From NCBI GenBank assembly GCA_003116975.1, contig BGKB01000043.1:372001-436000 (forward strand): a DNA stretch of 64,000 nucleotides. The letters run 5' to 3'. Every line of letters begins with the position of its first letter. Position 1 is the stretch's first letter. Positions 54,115-64,000 of the stretch are shown here, one piece after another. The notes below the pieces were generated by a model. That model made no database searches. It was given only the letters and a program-made list of their open reading frames with translations, and was not told where the DNA came from. Both the position numbers and the translations under genes were made by a program. This DNA comes from Aurantiochytrium sp. KH105 (taxonomy: Eukaryota > Sar > Bigyra > Thraustochytrida > Thraustochytriidae).

Positions 54115-55703
54115 GTTGTTGTTCTCCTCCTCTCCGCGCGCGTATCCGGCGCTTCCGCTCCCGCCTCGCGCCCGTACACGCAGGCGCGCAGACGCGCGCG
54201 CAGACGGCCAGGCAGAGGGGCGCTCGAACCTGCTACGCGCGGCGGCCTCGGGCGCCGTCGGCGGGCGTCGCGCGGAAGAGCGTCGTCGGGTCGCGCGGCT
54301 TTGGCGATCTGCTCAGAGACAAGAGCAGAGCAGAGCGAGCAGACGGAAGCAGAGAGACAAGGGCAGAGCAGAGCAGAGCAGAGCCCGACCCGCAGGAGAA
54401 CCGCGACGTCTGGTTCGCCGCCCGTTCTGCATGCGCGGCGGCAACGTTGCTCGCGCGGAGCGCGCGGATGATGCGTGGGGATGCTCGAAGGAGGGGACGG
54501 GACGGGGCGGGACGGGCCAGATCACGAAGGGACGAAGGCACCCACCCGTGAATGCTGTGGACGAATGAAAAGAGACGAACGAACGAAGGAAGAAACGAGC
54601 GGAGGCAATCATTGGGGTGTTCTCTTGGTTTGGGAGACGAGGGATCTTGCGGGGAACTTCCTTGCTTCGTGCAGAGCGAGCGAGGGTGGTCGCGAAAGCG
54701 ACAGGATCGGTGGGTATTTCTCAGGATCATGATGATGATGATGGATTCCGCCGAGATGCTATGTTTGGAAGTTGGCCTGGAGCCTTATTGAAGGCTAAAG
54801 GTAACCATGCACTGGGAAAGAGCGTCCCTCTCTCGACTCCTCAACGACAAAGAGACCCGCCTCATTCGTACATCATGCCCATCTCCACGATGTTCCCTGA
54901 AAGCTTCCCCCTTCCTCGTGATCTTGACCTACACTAGGCCCCAGCCGCATACGCAGTACACACCCTGGTAATCGAAACTTCGGCTCAACAAACGTCTACT
55001 TCACTGCCGCATCGCTCTCTGCCTGCAGACTGCCGCCAGACGGCCAGACATCCAGACAGACGCCCTACCTCCCCGGCGCCATGCGCGACACCTCCTGCTG
55101 CGGCTGCTCGTCGCAAGGGCGTTCATCCACGCCGTGGCGCACAACCCTCAAGCGAGGCGCGAAGATTCTGCGCGCAGAGTGGGCCCGGTGCCCCCCGCGC
55201 GGCGCCGCCTCCACAGGTCCAGGGCGGCGCGAGGCGGGCGCGGCGCGGCGGGGGGGCACGGCGCGCGTCCGGGCCCTCGCGCAATCGCCGCCGCCAGACG
55301 CCCAACCCGAGCGAGCCCGAGCCCGAGCCCGCGCAGCCCGCGGCGCCCGAGCAGCGAGCGAGCGAGGCAGCGCGCGCGAGCGAGGCAGCGCGCGCGAGGG
55401 CCCCGAGCTCCCCCTCGCGCGCCCGGCGACCCGGCGACCCGCGAGAGGCGCCGCCACGGAGAAATTGGGAGAGAGGTAAGGCGCGAGAGGCGTCGAGACG
55501 CGACGCAACGCGACGCGACGCGACGCGACGCGACGTGTGGCGAGGCGAGAAGAGAAGAGGAGAGGAGAGAAGAGGCCGGCCGGCGGGGAAGAGGGCGGAG
55601 TCGAAGTGGAGGACTGACGAAATCTGAATGCATGCGTGCGTAGTAGAGAGGTAGTTAGGTGAACCTGGGACAGTAGTTTTCACGTGCACGCCACTGCTCC
55701 AAG
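54115..55703. other. Divergent intergenic region, SH2 gene and methionine synthase
   Basis: About 1.6 kb contain GCAGA/AGAGC pentamers near the SH2 gene (54310-54386), a GAT run (54728-54741), strongly GC-rich DNA (55130-55480) and GCGAC pentamers (about 55498-55539) some 165 bp before the methionine synthase ATG. Frames are Arg/Ala-rich and appear non-coding. Confidence 0.5.
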
Positions 55704-58700
55704 ATGTCCGCTGACAATGTCACCAAGAAGCCTCGTGTCGAGTTCTCGTGGAACTCGGGCGACGCCATTAAGCCCAAGCCCCAGACCAACGGCCCTCCTC
55801 GCCCGCAGTCCGAGGCTGCGCAGAACGCCACCCCCAACCCGTACAACTACGAGGCGTTCAACAGTGTGGAGAAGATCGCCTCTCTCCGCAAAAACGCCGA
55901 CAAGCTCGACTGGTCGCAGCCTGCTGACCTCTATGACGAGAACTTTCCCGCCTTTGTCCGTGCCCGTGACAGCGTGCGGTCGTACATTGCCCAGCTCTTT
56001 GCTGAGGAGATCGCACTTTATGATGGTGCCATGGGCACGATGATCCAGAACTATGCCAAGGACAACACCTTGGAGGAGGCCGAGTACCGCGGTGACCGCT
56101 TCAAGGACTGGTCGAACGAAGTCAAGGGCAACAACGACCTTTTGTCGCTCACGCAGCCCAAGATCATCAAGGACATTCACCGGGCCTACCTCGACGCTGG
56201 CTCGCAGCTGATCGGCACGAACACCTTCTCTTCGACCACGATTGCGCAGGCCGATTATGCGATGGAAAGTCTTGCGTATGAGCTCAACTACATGGGTGCC
56301 AGACTTGCGCGTGAGGCGTGTGACGAAGTGACCGCAGAAGATCCTTCTCGTCCGCGCTTTGTGGTAGGTGCGCTGGGACCTACCAACCGCACAGGCTCGA
56401 TCTCGCCCGACGTTGAAGACCCTAGCGCTCGTAACGTGACCTTTGACGAGCTCGTGGAGGCGTACTTTGAGCAGGTCGTCGGTCTGATGGACGGTGGCGC
56501 GGATATTCTGATGGTGGAGACGATCTTCGACACTCTGAACGCCAAGGCCGCGCTCTTTGCGATCACCGAATACTTGGAAGTGACTGGCCTTGATGTGCCG
56601 GTGTTCATCTCGGGCACCCTGGTCGACCAGTCGGGCCGCACGCTTTCAGGCCAGACGGGCGAAGCTTTCTACGCATCGGTGCGCCACGCCAAGCCGATGT
56701 GTGTTGGCCTGAACTGCGCACTTGGCGCACAGCAAATGGCGCCGTTCCTGGAGCGTCTGAGCAAGGTCGTGGAGTGCTTTGTGCACGTGTACGCCAACGC
56801 GGGTCTCCCGAACGCCATGGGCGGGTACGACGACACGCCAGAGGACATGGCGCGTTACAACACGCCGTTCTTCGAGAACCATCTTGTGAACATGGTTGGC
56901 GGCTGCTGCGGCAGCACGCCGCCTCACATTGCTGCTCTCGGTAAAAGCATCAAAGAGAACGGATACAAGACGCGCGAGCTCCCTGCTCTCGGCATGCCCA
57001 AGATGTGGCTCTCTGGACTTGAGGACTTGGTCGTCGATGATGTGTACAACCAGCATGGTATGCCGTTCCTGAACGTGGGCGAGCGCTGCAACATTGCTGG
57101 CTCGCGTAAGTTCAAGCGTCTGATCATGGAAGGCAACTACGGCGAGTGCATGGATATTGCCAAAGCGCAGGTCTCTGACGGCGCGCACGTGATCGACATC
57201 AACGTCGACGACGGCATGCTTGACGGCATGGACGCGATGCAAAAGTTCGTCAAGATCGCCATCACCGAGCCGGAAGTGTCCAAGGTCCCGTTCATGCTGG
57301 ACGCGTCGAACTTTGACATTGTCGTCGCTGGCCTCAAGTGGTGCCAGGGCAAGCCGATCGTGAACAGCATCTCGCTCAAGGTCGGCGAGGAGAAGTTCAA
57401 GCAGCAGGCTACGCTTCTGCGCAAGCACGGCGCGGCCGTGGTCGTGATGGCCTTCGACGAAGAAGGTCAGGCCGCGACGGAAGACGAAAAGGTGCGCATC
57501 TGCAAGCGCTCGTACGACATTCTGGTGAACGAGGTGCGGTTCCCACCCGAGGACATCATCTTTGATCCGAACGTACTGACGATCGGAACGGGTATGGAGG
57601 AGCACAACGCGTATGGCGTGGACTTTATTCGCGCGACGAAGCGCATCAAGGAGGCTTGTCCGTATGTGAAGATCAGCGGCGGTATCTCGAACCTGAGCTT
57701 TGGTTTTCGTGGTGTGTCAAAGATTCGCGAGTCGATCCATGCGGTGTTTCTCGAGCACGCGATCCTTGAATCGGGTATGGACGTTGGTATTGTGAACGCC
57801 GGCGAGCTCAAATGCGCGGACGACGTTGAGCCTGACCTGCGCGAGCTTTGCGAAGATCTTGTGTTGAACAAGATTCCTGAGGCCACAGAGCATATGCTCG
57901 AGGCGACGAGTTATGAACGCGCCGTTCTCGACGCCAAGAAGAAGGGACTTCCCGCGCCAAAGAAACCTCGCATCAAGGTAACCAAAAAGCCTCGTGTCGA
58001 GTTCTCGTGGAACTCGGGCGATGCCATCAAGCCCAAGCCCCAGACCAACGGCCCTCCTCGCCCGCAGTCCGAGGCTGCGCAGAACGCCACGCCCAACCCG
58101 TACAACTACGAGGCGTTCAACAGTGTGGAGAAGATTGCCTCTCTCCGCAAAAACGCCGACAAGCTCGACTGGTCGCAGCCTGCTGACCTCTATGACGAGA
58201 ACTTTCCCGCCTTTGTCCGTGCCCGTGACAGCGTGCGGTCGTACATTGCCCAGCTCTTTGCTGAGGAGATCGCACTTTACGATGGTGCCATGGGCACGAT
58301 GATCCAGAACTATGCCAAGGACAACACCTTGGAGGAGGCCGAGTACCGCGGTGACCGCTTCAAGGACTGGTCGAACGAAGTCAAGGGCAACAACGACCTT
58401 TTGTCGCTCACGCAGCCCAAGATCATCAAGGACATTCACCGGGCCTACCTCGACGCTGGCTCGCAGCTGATCGGCACGAACACCTTCTCTTCGACCACGA
58501 TTGCGCAGGCCGATTATGCGATGGAAAGTCTTGCGTATGAGCTCAACTACATGGGTGCCAGACTTGCGCGTGAGGCGTGTGACGAAGTGACCGCAGAAGA
58601 TCCTTCTCGTCCGCGCTTTGTGGTAGGTGCGCTGGGACCTACCAACCGCACAGGCTCGATCTCGCCCGATGTGGAGGACCCTAGCGCTCGTAACGTGACC

Positions 58701-61700
58701 TTTGACGAGCTCGTGGAGGCGTACTTTGAGCAGGTTGTCGGTCTGATGGACGGTGGCGCGGATATTCTGATGGTGGAGACGATCTTCGACACTCTGAACG
58801 CCAAGGCCGCGCTCTTTGCGATCACCGAATACTTGGAAGTGACTGGCCTTGATGTGCCGGTGTTCATCTCGGGCACCCTGGTCGACCAGTCGGGCCGCAC
58901 GCTTTCAGGCCAGACGGGCGAAGCTTTCTACGCATCGGTGCGCCACGCCAAGCCGATGTGTGTTGGCCTGAACTGCGCACTTGGCGCACAGCAAATGGCG
59001 CCGTTCCTGGAGCGTCTGAGCAAGGTCGTGGAGTGCTTTGTGCACGTGTACGCCAACGCGGGTCTCCCGAACGCCATGGGCGGGTACGACGACACGCCAG
59101 AGGACATGGCGCGTTACAACACGCCGTTCTTCGAGAACCATCTTGTGAACATGGTTGGCGGCTGCTGCGGCAGCACGCCGCCTCACATTGCTGCTCTCGG
59201 TAAAAGCATCAAAGAGAACGGATACAAGACGCGCGAGCTCCCTGCTCTCGGCATGCCCAAGATGTGGCTCTCTGGACTTGAGGACTTGGTCGTCGATGAT
59301 GTGTACAACCAGCATGGTATGCCGTTCCTGAACGTGGGCGAGCGCTGCAACATTGCTGGCTCGCGCAAGTTCAAGCGTCTGATCATGGAAGGCAGCTACG
59401 GCGAGTGCATGGATATTGCCAAAGCGCAGGTCGCTGACGGCGCGCACGTGATCGACATCAACGTCGACGACGGCATGCTTGACGGCATGGACGCGATGCA
59501 AAAGTTCGTCAAGATCGCCATCACCGAGCCGGAAGTGTCCAAGGTCCCGTTCATGCTGGACGCGTCGAACTTTGACATTGTCGTCGCTGGCCTCAAGTGG
59601 TGCCAGGGCAAGCCGATCGTGAACAGCATCTCGCTCAAGGTCGGCGAGGAGAAGTTCAAGCAGCAGGCTACGCTTCTGTGCAAGCACGGCGCGGCCGTGG
59701 TCGTGATGGCCTTCGACGAAGAAGGTCAGGCCGCGACGGAAGACGAAAAGGTGCGCATCTGCAAGCGCTCGTACGACATTCTGGTGAACGAGGTGCGGTT
59801 CCCACCCGAGGACATCATCTTTGACCCGAACGTACTGACGATCGGAACGGGTATGGAGGAGCACAACGCGTATGGCGTGGACTTTATTCGCGCGACGAAG
59901 CGCATCAAGGAGGCATGTCCGTATGTGAAGATCAGCGGCGGTATCTCGAACCTGAGCTTTGGTTTTCGTGGTGTGTCAAAGATTCGCGAGTCAATCCATG
60001 CGGTGTTTCTCGAGCACGCGATCCTTGAATCGGGTATGGACGTTGGTATTGTGAATGCTGGCGAGCTCAAATGCGCGGACGACGTTGAGCCTGACCTGCG
60101 CGAGCTTTGCGAAGATCTTGTGTTGAACAAGATTCCTGAGGCCACAGAGCATATGCTCGAGGCGACGAGTTATGAACGTGCCGTCCTCGACGCCAAGAAG
60201 AAGGGTCGGCCAGCGCCAAAGAAACCTCGCATCAAGGTAACCAAGAAGCCTCGTGTCGAGTTCTCGTGGAACTCGGGCGACGCCATCAAGCCCAAGCCCC
60301 AGACCAACGGCCCTCCTCGCCCGCAGTCCGAGGCTGCGCAGAACGCCACGCCCAACCCGTACAACTACGAGGCGTTCAACAGTGTGGAGAAGATTGCCTC
60401 TCTCCGCAAAAACGCCGACAAGCTCGACTGGTCGCAGCCTGCTGACCTCTATGACGAGAACTTTCCCGCCTTTGTCCGTGCCCGCGATAGCGTGCGGTCG
60501 TACATTGCCCAGCTCTTTGCTGAGGAGATCGCACTTTACGATGGTGCCATGGGCACGATGATCCAGAACTATGCCAAGGACAACACCTTGGAGGAGGCCG
60601 AGTACCGCGGCGACCGCTTCAAAGACTGGTCGAACGAAGTCAAGGGCAACAACGACCTTTTGTCGCTCACGCAGCCCAAGATCATCAAGGACATTCACCG
60701 GGCCTACCTCGACGCTGGCTCGCAACTTATTGGCACGAACACTTTCTCTTCGACCACGATTGCGCAGGCCGATTATGCGATGGAAAGTCTTGCGTATGAG
60801 CTCAACTACATGGGTGCCAGACTTGCGCGTGAGGCGTGTGACGAAGTGACCGCAGAAGATCCTTCTCGTCCGCGCTTTGTTGTAGGTGCGCTGGGACCTA
60901 CCAACCGCACAGGCTCGATCTCGCCCGACGTTGAAGACCCTAGCGCTCGTAACGTGACCTTCGACGAGCTCGTGGAGGCGTACTTTGAGCAGGTCGTCGG
61001 TCTGATGGACGGTGGCGCGGATATTCTGATGGTGGAGACGATCTTCGACACTCTGAACGCCAAGGCCGCGCTCTTTGCGATCACCGAATACTTGGAAGTG
61101 ACTGGCCTTGACGTGCCGGTGTTCATCTCGGGCACCCTGGTCGACCAGTCGGGCCGCACGCTCTCGGGGCAGACGGGCGAAGCTTTCTACGCATCGGTGC
61201 GCCACGCCAAGCCGATGTGTGTTGGCCTGAACTGCGCACTTGGCGCGCAGCAAATGGCGCCGTTCCTGGAGCGTCTGAGCAAGGTCGTGGAGTGCTTTGT
61301 GCACGTGTACGCCAACGCGGGTCTCCCGAACGCCATGGGCGGGTACGACGACACGCCAGAGGACATGGCGCGTTACAACACGCCGTTCTTCGAGAACCAT
61401 CTTGTGAACATGGTTGGCGGCTGCTGCGGCAGCACGCCGCCTCACATTGCTGCTCTCGGTAAAAGCATCAAAGAGAACGGATACAAGACGCGCGAGCTCC
61501 CTGCTCTCGGCATGCCCAAGATGTGGCTCTCTGGTTTGCAAGATCTTGTTGTGGATGACGTCCACAATCAACTTGGCATGCCGTTCCTGAACGTGGGCGA
61601 GCGCTGCAACATTGCTGGCTCGCGTAAGTTCAAGCGTCTGATCATGGAAGGCAACTACGGCGAGTGCATGGATATTGCCAAAGCGCAGGTCGCTGACGGC

Positions 61701-64000
61701 GCGCACGTGATCGACATCAACGTCGACGACGGCATGCTTGACGGCATGGACGCGATGCAAAAGTTCGTCAAGATCGCCATCACCGAGCCGGAAGTGTCCA
61801 AGGTCCCGTTCATGCTGGACGCGTCGAACTTTGACATTGTCGTCGCTGGCCTCAAGTGGTGCCAGGGCAAGCCGATCGTGAACAGCATCTCGCTCAAGGT
61901 CGGCGAGGAGAAGTTCAAGCAGCAGGCTACGCTTCTGCGCAAGCACGGCGCGGCCGTGGTCGTGATGGCCTTCGACGAAGAAGGTCAGGCCGCGACGGAA
62001 GACGAAAAGGTGCGCATCTGCAAGCGCTCGTACGACATTCTGGTGAACGAGGTGCGGTTCCCGCCCGAGGACATCATCTTTGACCCGAACGTACTGACGA
62101 TCGGAACGGGTATGGAGGAGCACAACGCGTATGGCGTGGACTTTATTCGCGCGACGAAGCGCATCAAGGAGGCATGTCCGTATGTGAAGATCAGCGGCGG
62201 TATCTCGAACCTGAGCTTTGGTTTTCGTGGTGTGTCAAAGATTCGCGAGTCGATCCATGCGGTGTTTCTCGAGCACGCGATCCTTGAATCGGGTATGGAC
62301 GTTGGTATTGTGAATGCTGGCGAACTTCTCGGCGCTGACGAGGTGGAGCCCGATTTGCGCAAACTCTGTGAGGATCTTGTCCTGAACAAGACACCACAAG
62401 CGACGGAGCGCATGCTCGAGGCCACACAGCGTGAGCGCGAGCGACTGAAGCGTCTGAAGGAGGGTGGCGGCGAAGCAGCTGCGGCTGAGAAACCGACCGA
62501 CTGGCGCGCCAAACCTGTCAAGGAGCGTCTGTCTCACGCTCTGGTCAATGGCATCACTAAATTCATTGAAAAGGATGCGGAGGAAGCACGTCTGGCGTCC
62601 GCGAAACCTCTCGACGTGATTGAAGGCCCCCTGATGGACGGCATGGGCATCGTTGGCGATCTTTTTGGGTCGGGTAAAATGTTCTTGCCCCAGGTCATCA
62701 AATCGGCGCGTGTTATGAAGAAGGCCGTGGCGTACCTTGAGCCTTTTATCGAGGCCGAAAAAGAGGAGAACCTTCGCAAGCTCGGCATTGATCCAAACGA
62801 CGCCGACCCAGACGAGGTCTCGCAGGGTACTTTTCTGATCGCAACTGTCGCTGGTGACGTGCACGATATCGGCAAGAACATCACAGCTGTCATTCTCGGA
62901 TGCAATGCTGTACGTGTGATCGACCTCGGCGTCATGTGCGCTTGCGATGATATTATCAAGGCCGCAAAGGAAAACAAGGTGGATGCGGTCGGCCTTTCAG
63001 GTCTCATCACGCCTAGTCTTGACGAAATGGTCAAGGTGGCCAAGGAGATGAAGAAGGCTGGGCTCGATATTCCTTTATTGATTGGCGGTGCAACGACGAG
63101 CAAGCGCCACACCGCCATCAAGATCTCCCCCCACTATTCGACCCCGGAGCATCCAGTCATTCATGTTCTCGACGCTAGTCGCGCCGTCACGGTTGTGCAG
63201 ACACTTCTTTCCGAGGAAGACAAGCCCGATTTCGTGGAGGAAATCCAGGAGGATTATGCTGAAATCGTGGAAGATTACTACGCAGGCCTCGAGGAACGCA
63301 AGTTCTTTTCCCTCGAAGTTGCACAGAAGAAGCGCCTCGAGATCGATTTCGAGGCAAGCCCTCTCGCACCCGCGCCCCAGGTTGGCATCGGTGCCAAGGC
63401 CGCTCCCACGTGCGCGATCGAGGATGTCGTGCCATACATTGACTGGGGCCCCTTCTTCCAGACATTTGAGCTGCGCGGTCGCTACCCGAACCGCGGCTAC
63501 CCCAAGATCTTCAACGACGCGAACGTTGGCGAGGAGGCACGCAAGCTCTTTGACGATGGTCAGGCTCTCCTCAAGCAGATTATGGAAGACAAGAGCCTTT
63601 GGCTCGAGGGCTCGTATGGCATCTTCCCTGCGAACCGGGCTGACAATGGCGAGGATGTCATTATTTACGAAGATGAGACGCGGACGGTCGAGCGCAGCAG
63701 GCTGTGCATGCTTCGTCAGCAAGCGCAGAGCGAGGCAGCGAATATGCTTAGCCAGGCCGATTTTGTCGCGCCGCCCGGATTTGAGGACTATATCGGCGGC
63801 ATGGCTGTTGCTTGCCACGGCGTCGAGGACCTCGCGAGCAAGTACAAGGCCGAGCATGATGACTTTACGGCAATTCTTGCCCAGGCCATCGGCGATCGTC
63901 TCGTTGAGGCCTTTGCGGAGAAGCTGCATCGTGATATCCGTGTCGAGCTCTGGGGCTACGCCAAGGAGGAGGCCCTCAAGCATGAGGACCTGCTTAAGAT
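55704..64000 (+). CDS. metH: Cobalamin-dependent methionine synthase with three tandem Hcy/folate modules (3' end beyond window)
   Basis: One frame is open from the ATG at 55704 to the window end, at least 2765 codons. MetH moves a methyl group from methyl-tetrahydrofolate to homocysteine through B12. Here the first half (N-terminal extension, homocysteine domain, pterin domain; 753 residues) occurs three times, units starting at 55722, 57981 and 60240, all in frame. Each has the zinc cysteines (GLNCALG; GGCCGS; Cys338, 401 and 402 in unit 1) and the pterin motif [16 protein letters not shown], so all three look competent. Unit 3 continues to one cap helix bundle ([18 protein letters not shown]), one B12 domain with lower ligand His2387 (DVHDIGKN), and the AdoMet activation domain ([25 protein letters not shown]), cut by the window about 80-100 residues before its usual end. 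Normal MetH is about 1230 residues. Confidence 0.93.
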   Translation, partial: MSADNVTKKPRVEFSWNSGDAIKPKPQTNGPPRPQSEAAQNATPNPYNYEAFNSVEKIASLRKNADKLDWSQPADLYDENFPAFVRARDSVRSYIAQLFAEEIALYDGAMGTMIQNYAKDNTLEEAEYRGDRFKDWSNEVKGNNDLLSLTQPKIIKDIHRAYLDAGSQLIGTNTFSSTTIAQADYAMESLAYELNYMGARLAREACDEVTAEDPSRPRFVVGALGPTNRTGSISPDVEDPSARNVTFDELVEAYFEQVVGLMDGGADILMVETIFDTLNAKAALFAITEYLEVTGLDVPVFISGTLVDQSGRTLSGQTGEAFYASVRHAKPMCVGLNCALGAQQMAPFLERLSKVVECFVHVYANAGLPNAMGGYDDTPEDMARYNTPFFENHLVNMVGGCCGSTPPHIAALGKSIKENGYKTRELPALGMPKMWLSGLEDLVVDDVYNQHGMPFLNVGERCNIAGSRKFKRLIMEGNYGECMDIAKAQVSDGAHVIDINVDDGMLDGMDAMQKFVKIAITEPEVSKVPFMLDASNFDIVVAGLKWCQGKPIVNSISLKVGEEKFKQQATLLRKHGAAVVVMAFDEEGQAATEDEKVRICKRSYDILVNEVRFPPEDIIFDPNVLTIGTGMEEHNAYGVDFIRATKRIKEACPYVKISGGISNLSFGFRGVSKIRESIHAVFLEHAILESGMDVGIVNAGELKCADDVEPDLRELCEDLVLNKIPEATEHMLEATSYERAVLDAKKKGLPAPKKPRIKVTKKPRVEFSWNSGDAIKPKPQTNGPPRPQSEAAQNATPNPYNYEAFNSVEKIASLRKNADKLDWSQPADLYDENFPAFVRARDSVRSYIAQLFAEEIALYDGAMGTMIQNYAKDNTLEEAEYRGDRFKDWSNEVKGNNDLLSLTQPKIIKDIHRAYLDAGSQLIGTNTFSSTTIAQADYAMESLAYELNYMGARLAREACDEVTAEDPSRPRFVVGALGPTNRTGSISPDVEDPSARNVTFDELVEAYFEQVVGLMDGGADILMVETIFDTLNAKAALFAITEYLEVTGLDVPVFISGTLVDQSGRTLSGQTGEAFYASVRHAKPMCVGLNCALGAQQMAPFLERLSKVVECFVHVYANAGLPNAMGGYDDTPEDMARYNTPFFENHLVNMVGGCCGSTPPHIAALGKSIKENGYKTRELPALGMPKMWLSGLEDLVVDDVYNQHGMPFLNVGERCNIAGSRKFKRLIMEGSYGECMDIAKAQVADGAHVIDINVDDGMLDGMDAMQKFVKIAITEPEVSKVPFMLDASNFDIVVAGLKWCQGKPIVNSISLKVGEEKFKQQATLLCKHGAAVVVMAFDEEGQAATEDEKVRICKRSYDILVNEVRFPPEDIIFDPNVLTIGTGMEEHNAYGVDFIRATKRIKEACPYVKISGGISNLSFGFRGVSKIRESIHAVFLEHAILESGMDVGIVNAGELKCADDVEPDLRELCEDLVLNKIPEATEHMLEATSYERAVLDAKKKGRPAPKKPRIKVTKKPRVEFSWNSGDAIKPKPQTNGPPRPQSEAAQNATPNPYNYEAFNSVEKIASLRKNADKLDWSQPADLYDENFPAFVRARDSVRSYIAQLFAEEIALYDGAMGTMIQNYAKDNTLEEAEYRGDRFKDWSNEVKGNNDLLSLTQPKIIKDIHRAYLDAGSQLIGTNTFSSTTIAQADYAMESLAYELNYMGARLAREACDEVTAEDPSRPRFVVGALGPTNRTGSISPDVEDPSARNVTFDELVEAYFEQVVGLMDGGADILMVETIFDTLNAKAALFAITEYLEVTGLDVPVFISGTLVDQSGRTLSGQTGEAFYASVRHAKPMCVGLNCALGAQQMAPFLERLSKVVECFVHVYANAGLPNAMGGYDDTPEDMARYNTPFFENHLVNMVGGCCGSTPPHIAALGKSIKENGYKTRELPALGMPKMWLSGLQDLVVDDVHNQLGMPFLNVGERCNIAGSRKFKRLIMEGNYGECMDIAKAQVADGAHVIDINVDDGMLDGMDAMQKFVKIAITEPEVSKVPFMLDASNFDIVVAGLKWCQGKPIVNSISLKVGEEKFKQQATLLRKHGAAVVVMAFDEEGQAATEDEKVRICKRSYDILVNEVRFPPEDIIFDPNVLTIGTGMEEHNAYGVDFIRATKRIKEACPYVKISGGISNLSFGFRGVSKIRESIHAVFLEHAILESGMDVGIVNAGELLGADEVEPDLRKLCEDLVLNKTPQATERMLEATQRERERLKRLKEGGGEAAAAEKPTDWRAKPVKERLSHALVNGITKFIEKDAEEARLASAKPLDVIEGPLMDGMGIVGDLFGSGKMFLPQVIKSARVMKKAVAYLEPFIEAEKEENLRKLGIDPNDADPDEVSQGTFLIATVAGDVHDIGKNITAVILGCNAVRVIDLGVMCACDDIIKAAKENKVDAVGLSGLITPSLDEMVKVAKEMKKAGLDIPLLIGGATTSKRHTAIKISPHYSTPEHPVIHVLDASRAVTVVQTLLSEEDKPDFVEEIQEDYAEIVEDYYAGLEERKFFSLEVAQKKRLEIDFEASPLAPAPQVGIGAKAAPTCAIEDVVPYIDWGPFFQTFELRGRYPNRGYPKIFNDANVGEEARKLFDDGQALLKQIMEDKSLWLEGSYGIFPANRADNGEDVIIYEDETRTVERSRLCMLRQQAQSEAANMLSQADFVAPPGFEDYIGGMAVACHGVEDLASKYKAEHDDFTAILAQAIGDRLVEAFAEKLHRDIRVELWGYAKEEALKHEDLLK
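55722..57980 (+). repeat. MetH module repeat, unit 1 (2259 bp)
   Basis: It runs from ACCAAGAAGCCTCGTG to the linker ATCAAGGTA. The unit encodes 753 residues: about 100 residues of linker/extension, the homocysteine domain and the pterin domain. It differs from unit 2 by few residues (I saw Asn/Ser in EG(N/S)YGEC, Ser/Ala in QV(S/A)DGA, Arg/Cys in LL(R/C)KHG and Leu/Arg in KKG(L/R)PAP). Confidence 0.95.
57981..60239 (+). repeat. MetH module repeat, unit 2 (2259 bp)
   Basis: It has exactly the same length as unit 1 and stays in frame with it. It is joined to unit 1 by a lysine/proline-rich linker ([15 protein letters not shown]). Scattered silent substitutions separate it from units 1 and 3. 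Confidence 0.95.
60240..62323 (+). repeat. MetH module repeat, unit 3 (homology ends at about 62323)
   Basis: Near-identity with units 1 and 2 runs to GAATGCTGGCGA at about 62323. After that the protein stays homologous ([17 protein letters not shown]) but the DNA diverges and leads into the cap and B12 domains. A dense patch of differences lies at 61534-61578. Confidence 0.93.

Noticed and set aside
57971-57985. A possible splice donor (AAG|GTAACC) at MetH unit junctions that could splice out units
   Set aside because: The sequence is a plausible donor but there is no matching acceptor with branch point that would join to a sensible frame, and the uninterrupted reading is fully in frame. 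Only cDNA could settle it.
59991-62123. A 710-residue minus-strand open frame under methionine synthase
   Set aside because: It is the antisense of a repeated, strongly biased coding sequence. The plus frame has clear MetH motifs and the antisense has none.

Overview
The window looks like nuclear DNA of an intron-poor, GC-rich eukaryotic microbe. My best guess is a thraustochytrid (labyrinthulomycete stramenopile). Pointers are: long single-exon genes with eukaryotic-only architectures (class C GPCRs, tandem SH2, an ERGIC/PDI fusion, CCCH-RING-TPR-J, RTF2); two small introns with GT...AG ends and CTAAY branch points; AATAAA-type 3' signals; no bacterial operon spacing; and long intergenic stretches full of tetra- and pentanucleotide microsatellites. 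The lineage is inferred from overall character, not from a marker gene. No rRNA, tRNA or CRISPR was recognised.

Layout. 1-12.5 kb: the 3' end of an unknown gene; a type II membrane protein with an SR-like tail and a predicted propeller; a GST-like protein; NAD-dependent glycerol-3-phosphate dehydrogenase; RTF2; and a two-exon 2-oxoglutarate oxygenase. 13-16.6 kb: a membrane-anchored glutaminase A-like protein and an unknown protein. 16.6-23.8 kb: about 7.2 kb without a convincing gene, dense in microsatellites. 23.8-38.2 kb: four head-to-tail GABA-B-like class C receptor genes, the last two almost identical in their core. 38.3-43.5 kb: an EF-hand membrane protein, a two-exon protein with a possible PH-like domain, and an ERGIC-type protein disulfide isomerase. 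44.3-54.1 kb: a 1769-residue CCCH/RING/TPR/J-like protein, a pepsin-like protease, a small frameshifted AT-rich relic, and a tandem-SH2 protein resembling the Cbl tyrosine-kinase-binding region. 55.7 kb to the end: cobalamin-dependent methionine synthase whose homocysteine and folate modules occur three times in one open frame, followed by a single cap/B12 region and most of the activation domain.

The genes do not form one pathway. The two most unusual items are the triplicated methionine synthase module and the receptor array. Both show very high identity between tandem copies, broken by short diverged patches or sharp edges, which suggests active gene conversion or recent unequal exchange at this locus. 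Several annotated starts were moved to an internal ATG because the longer frame begins at a non-ATG codon or in low-complexity DNA.
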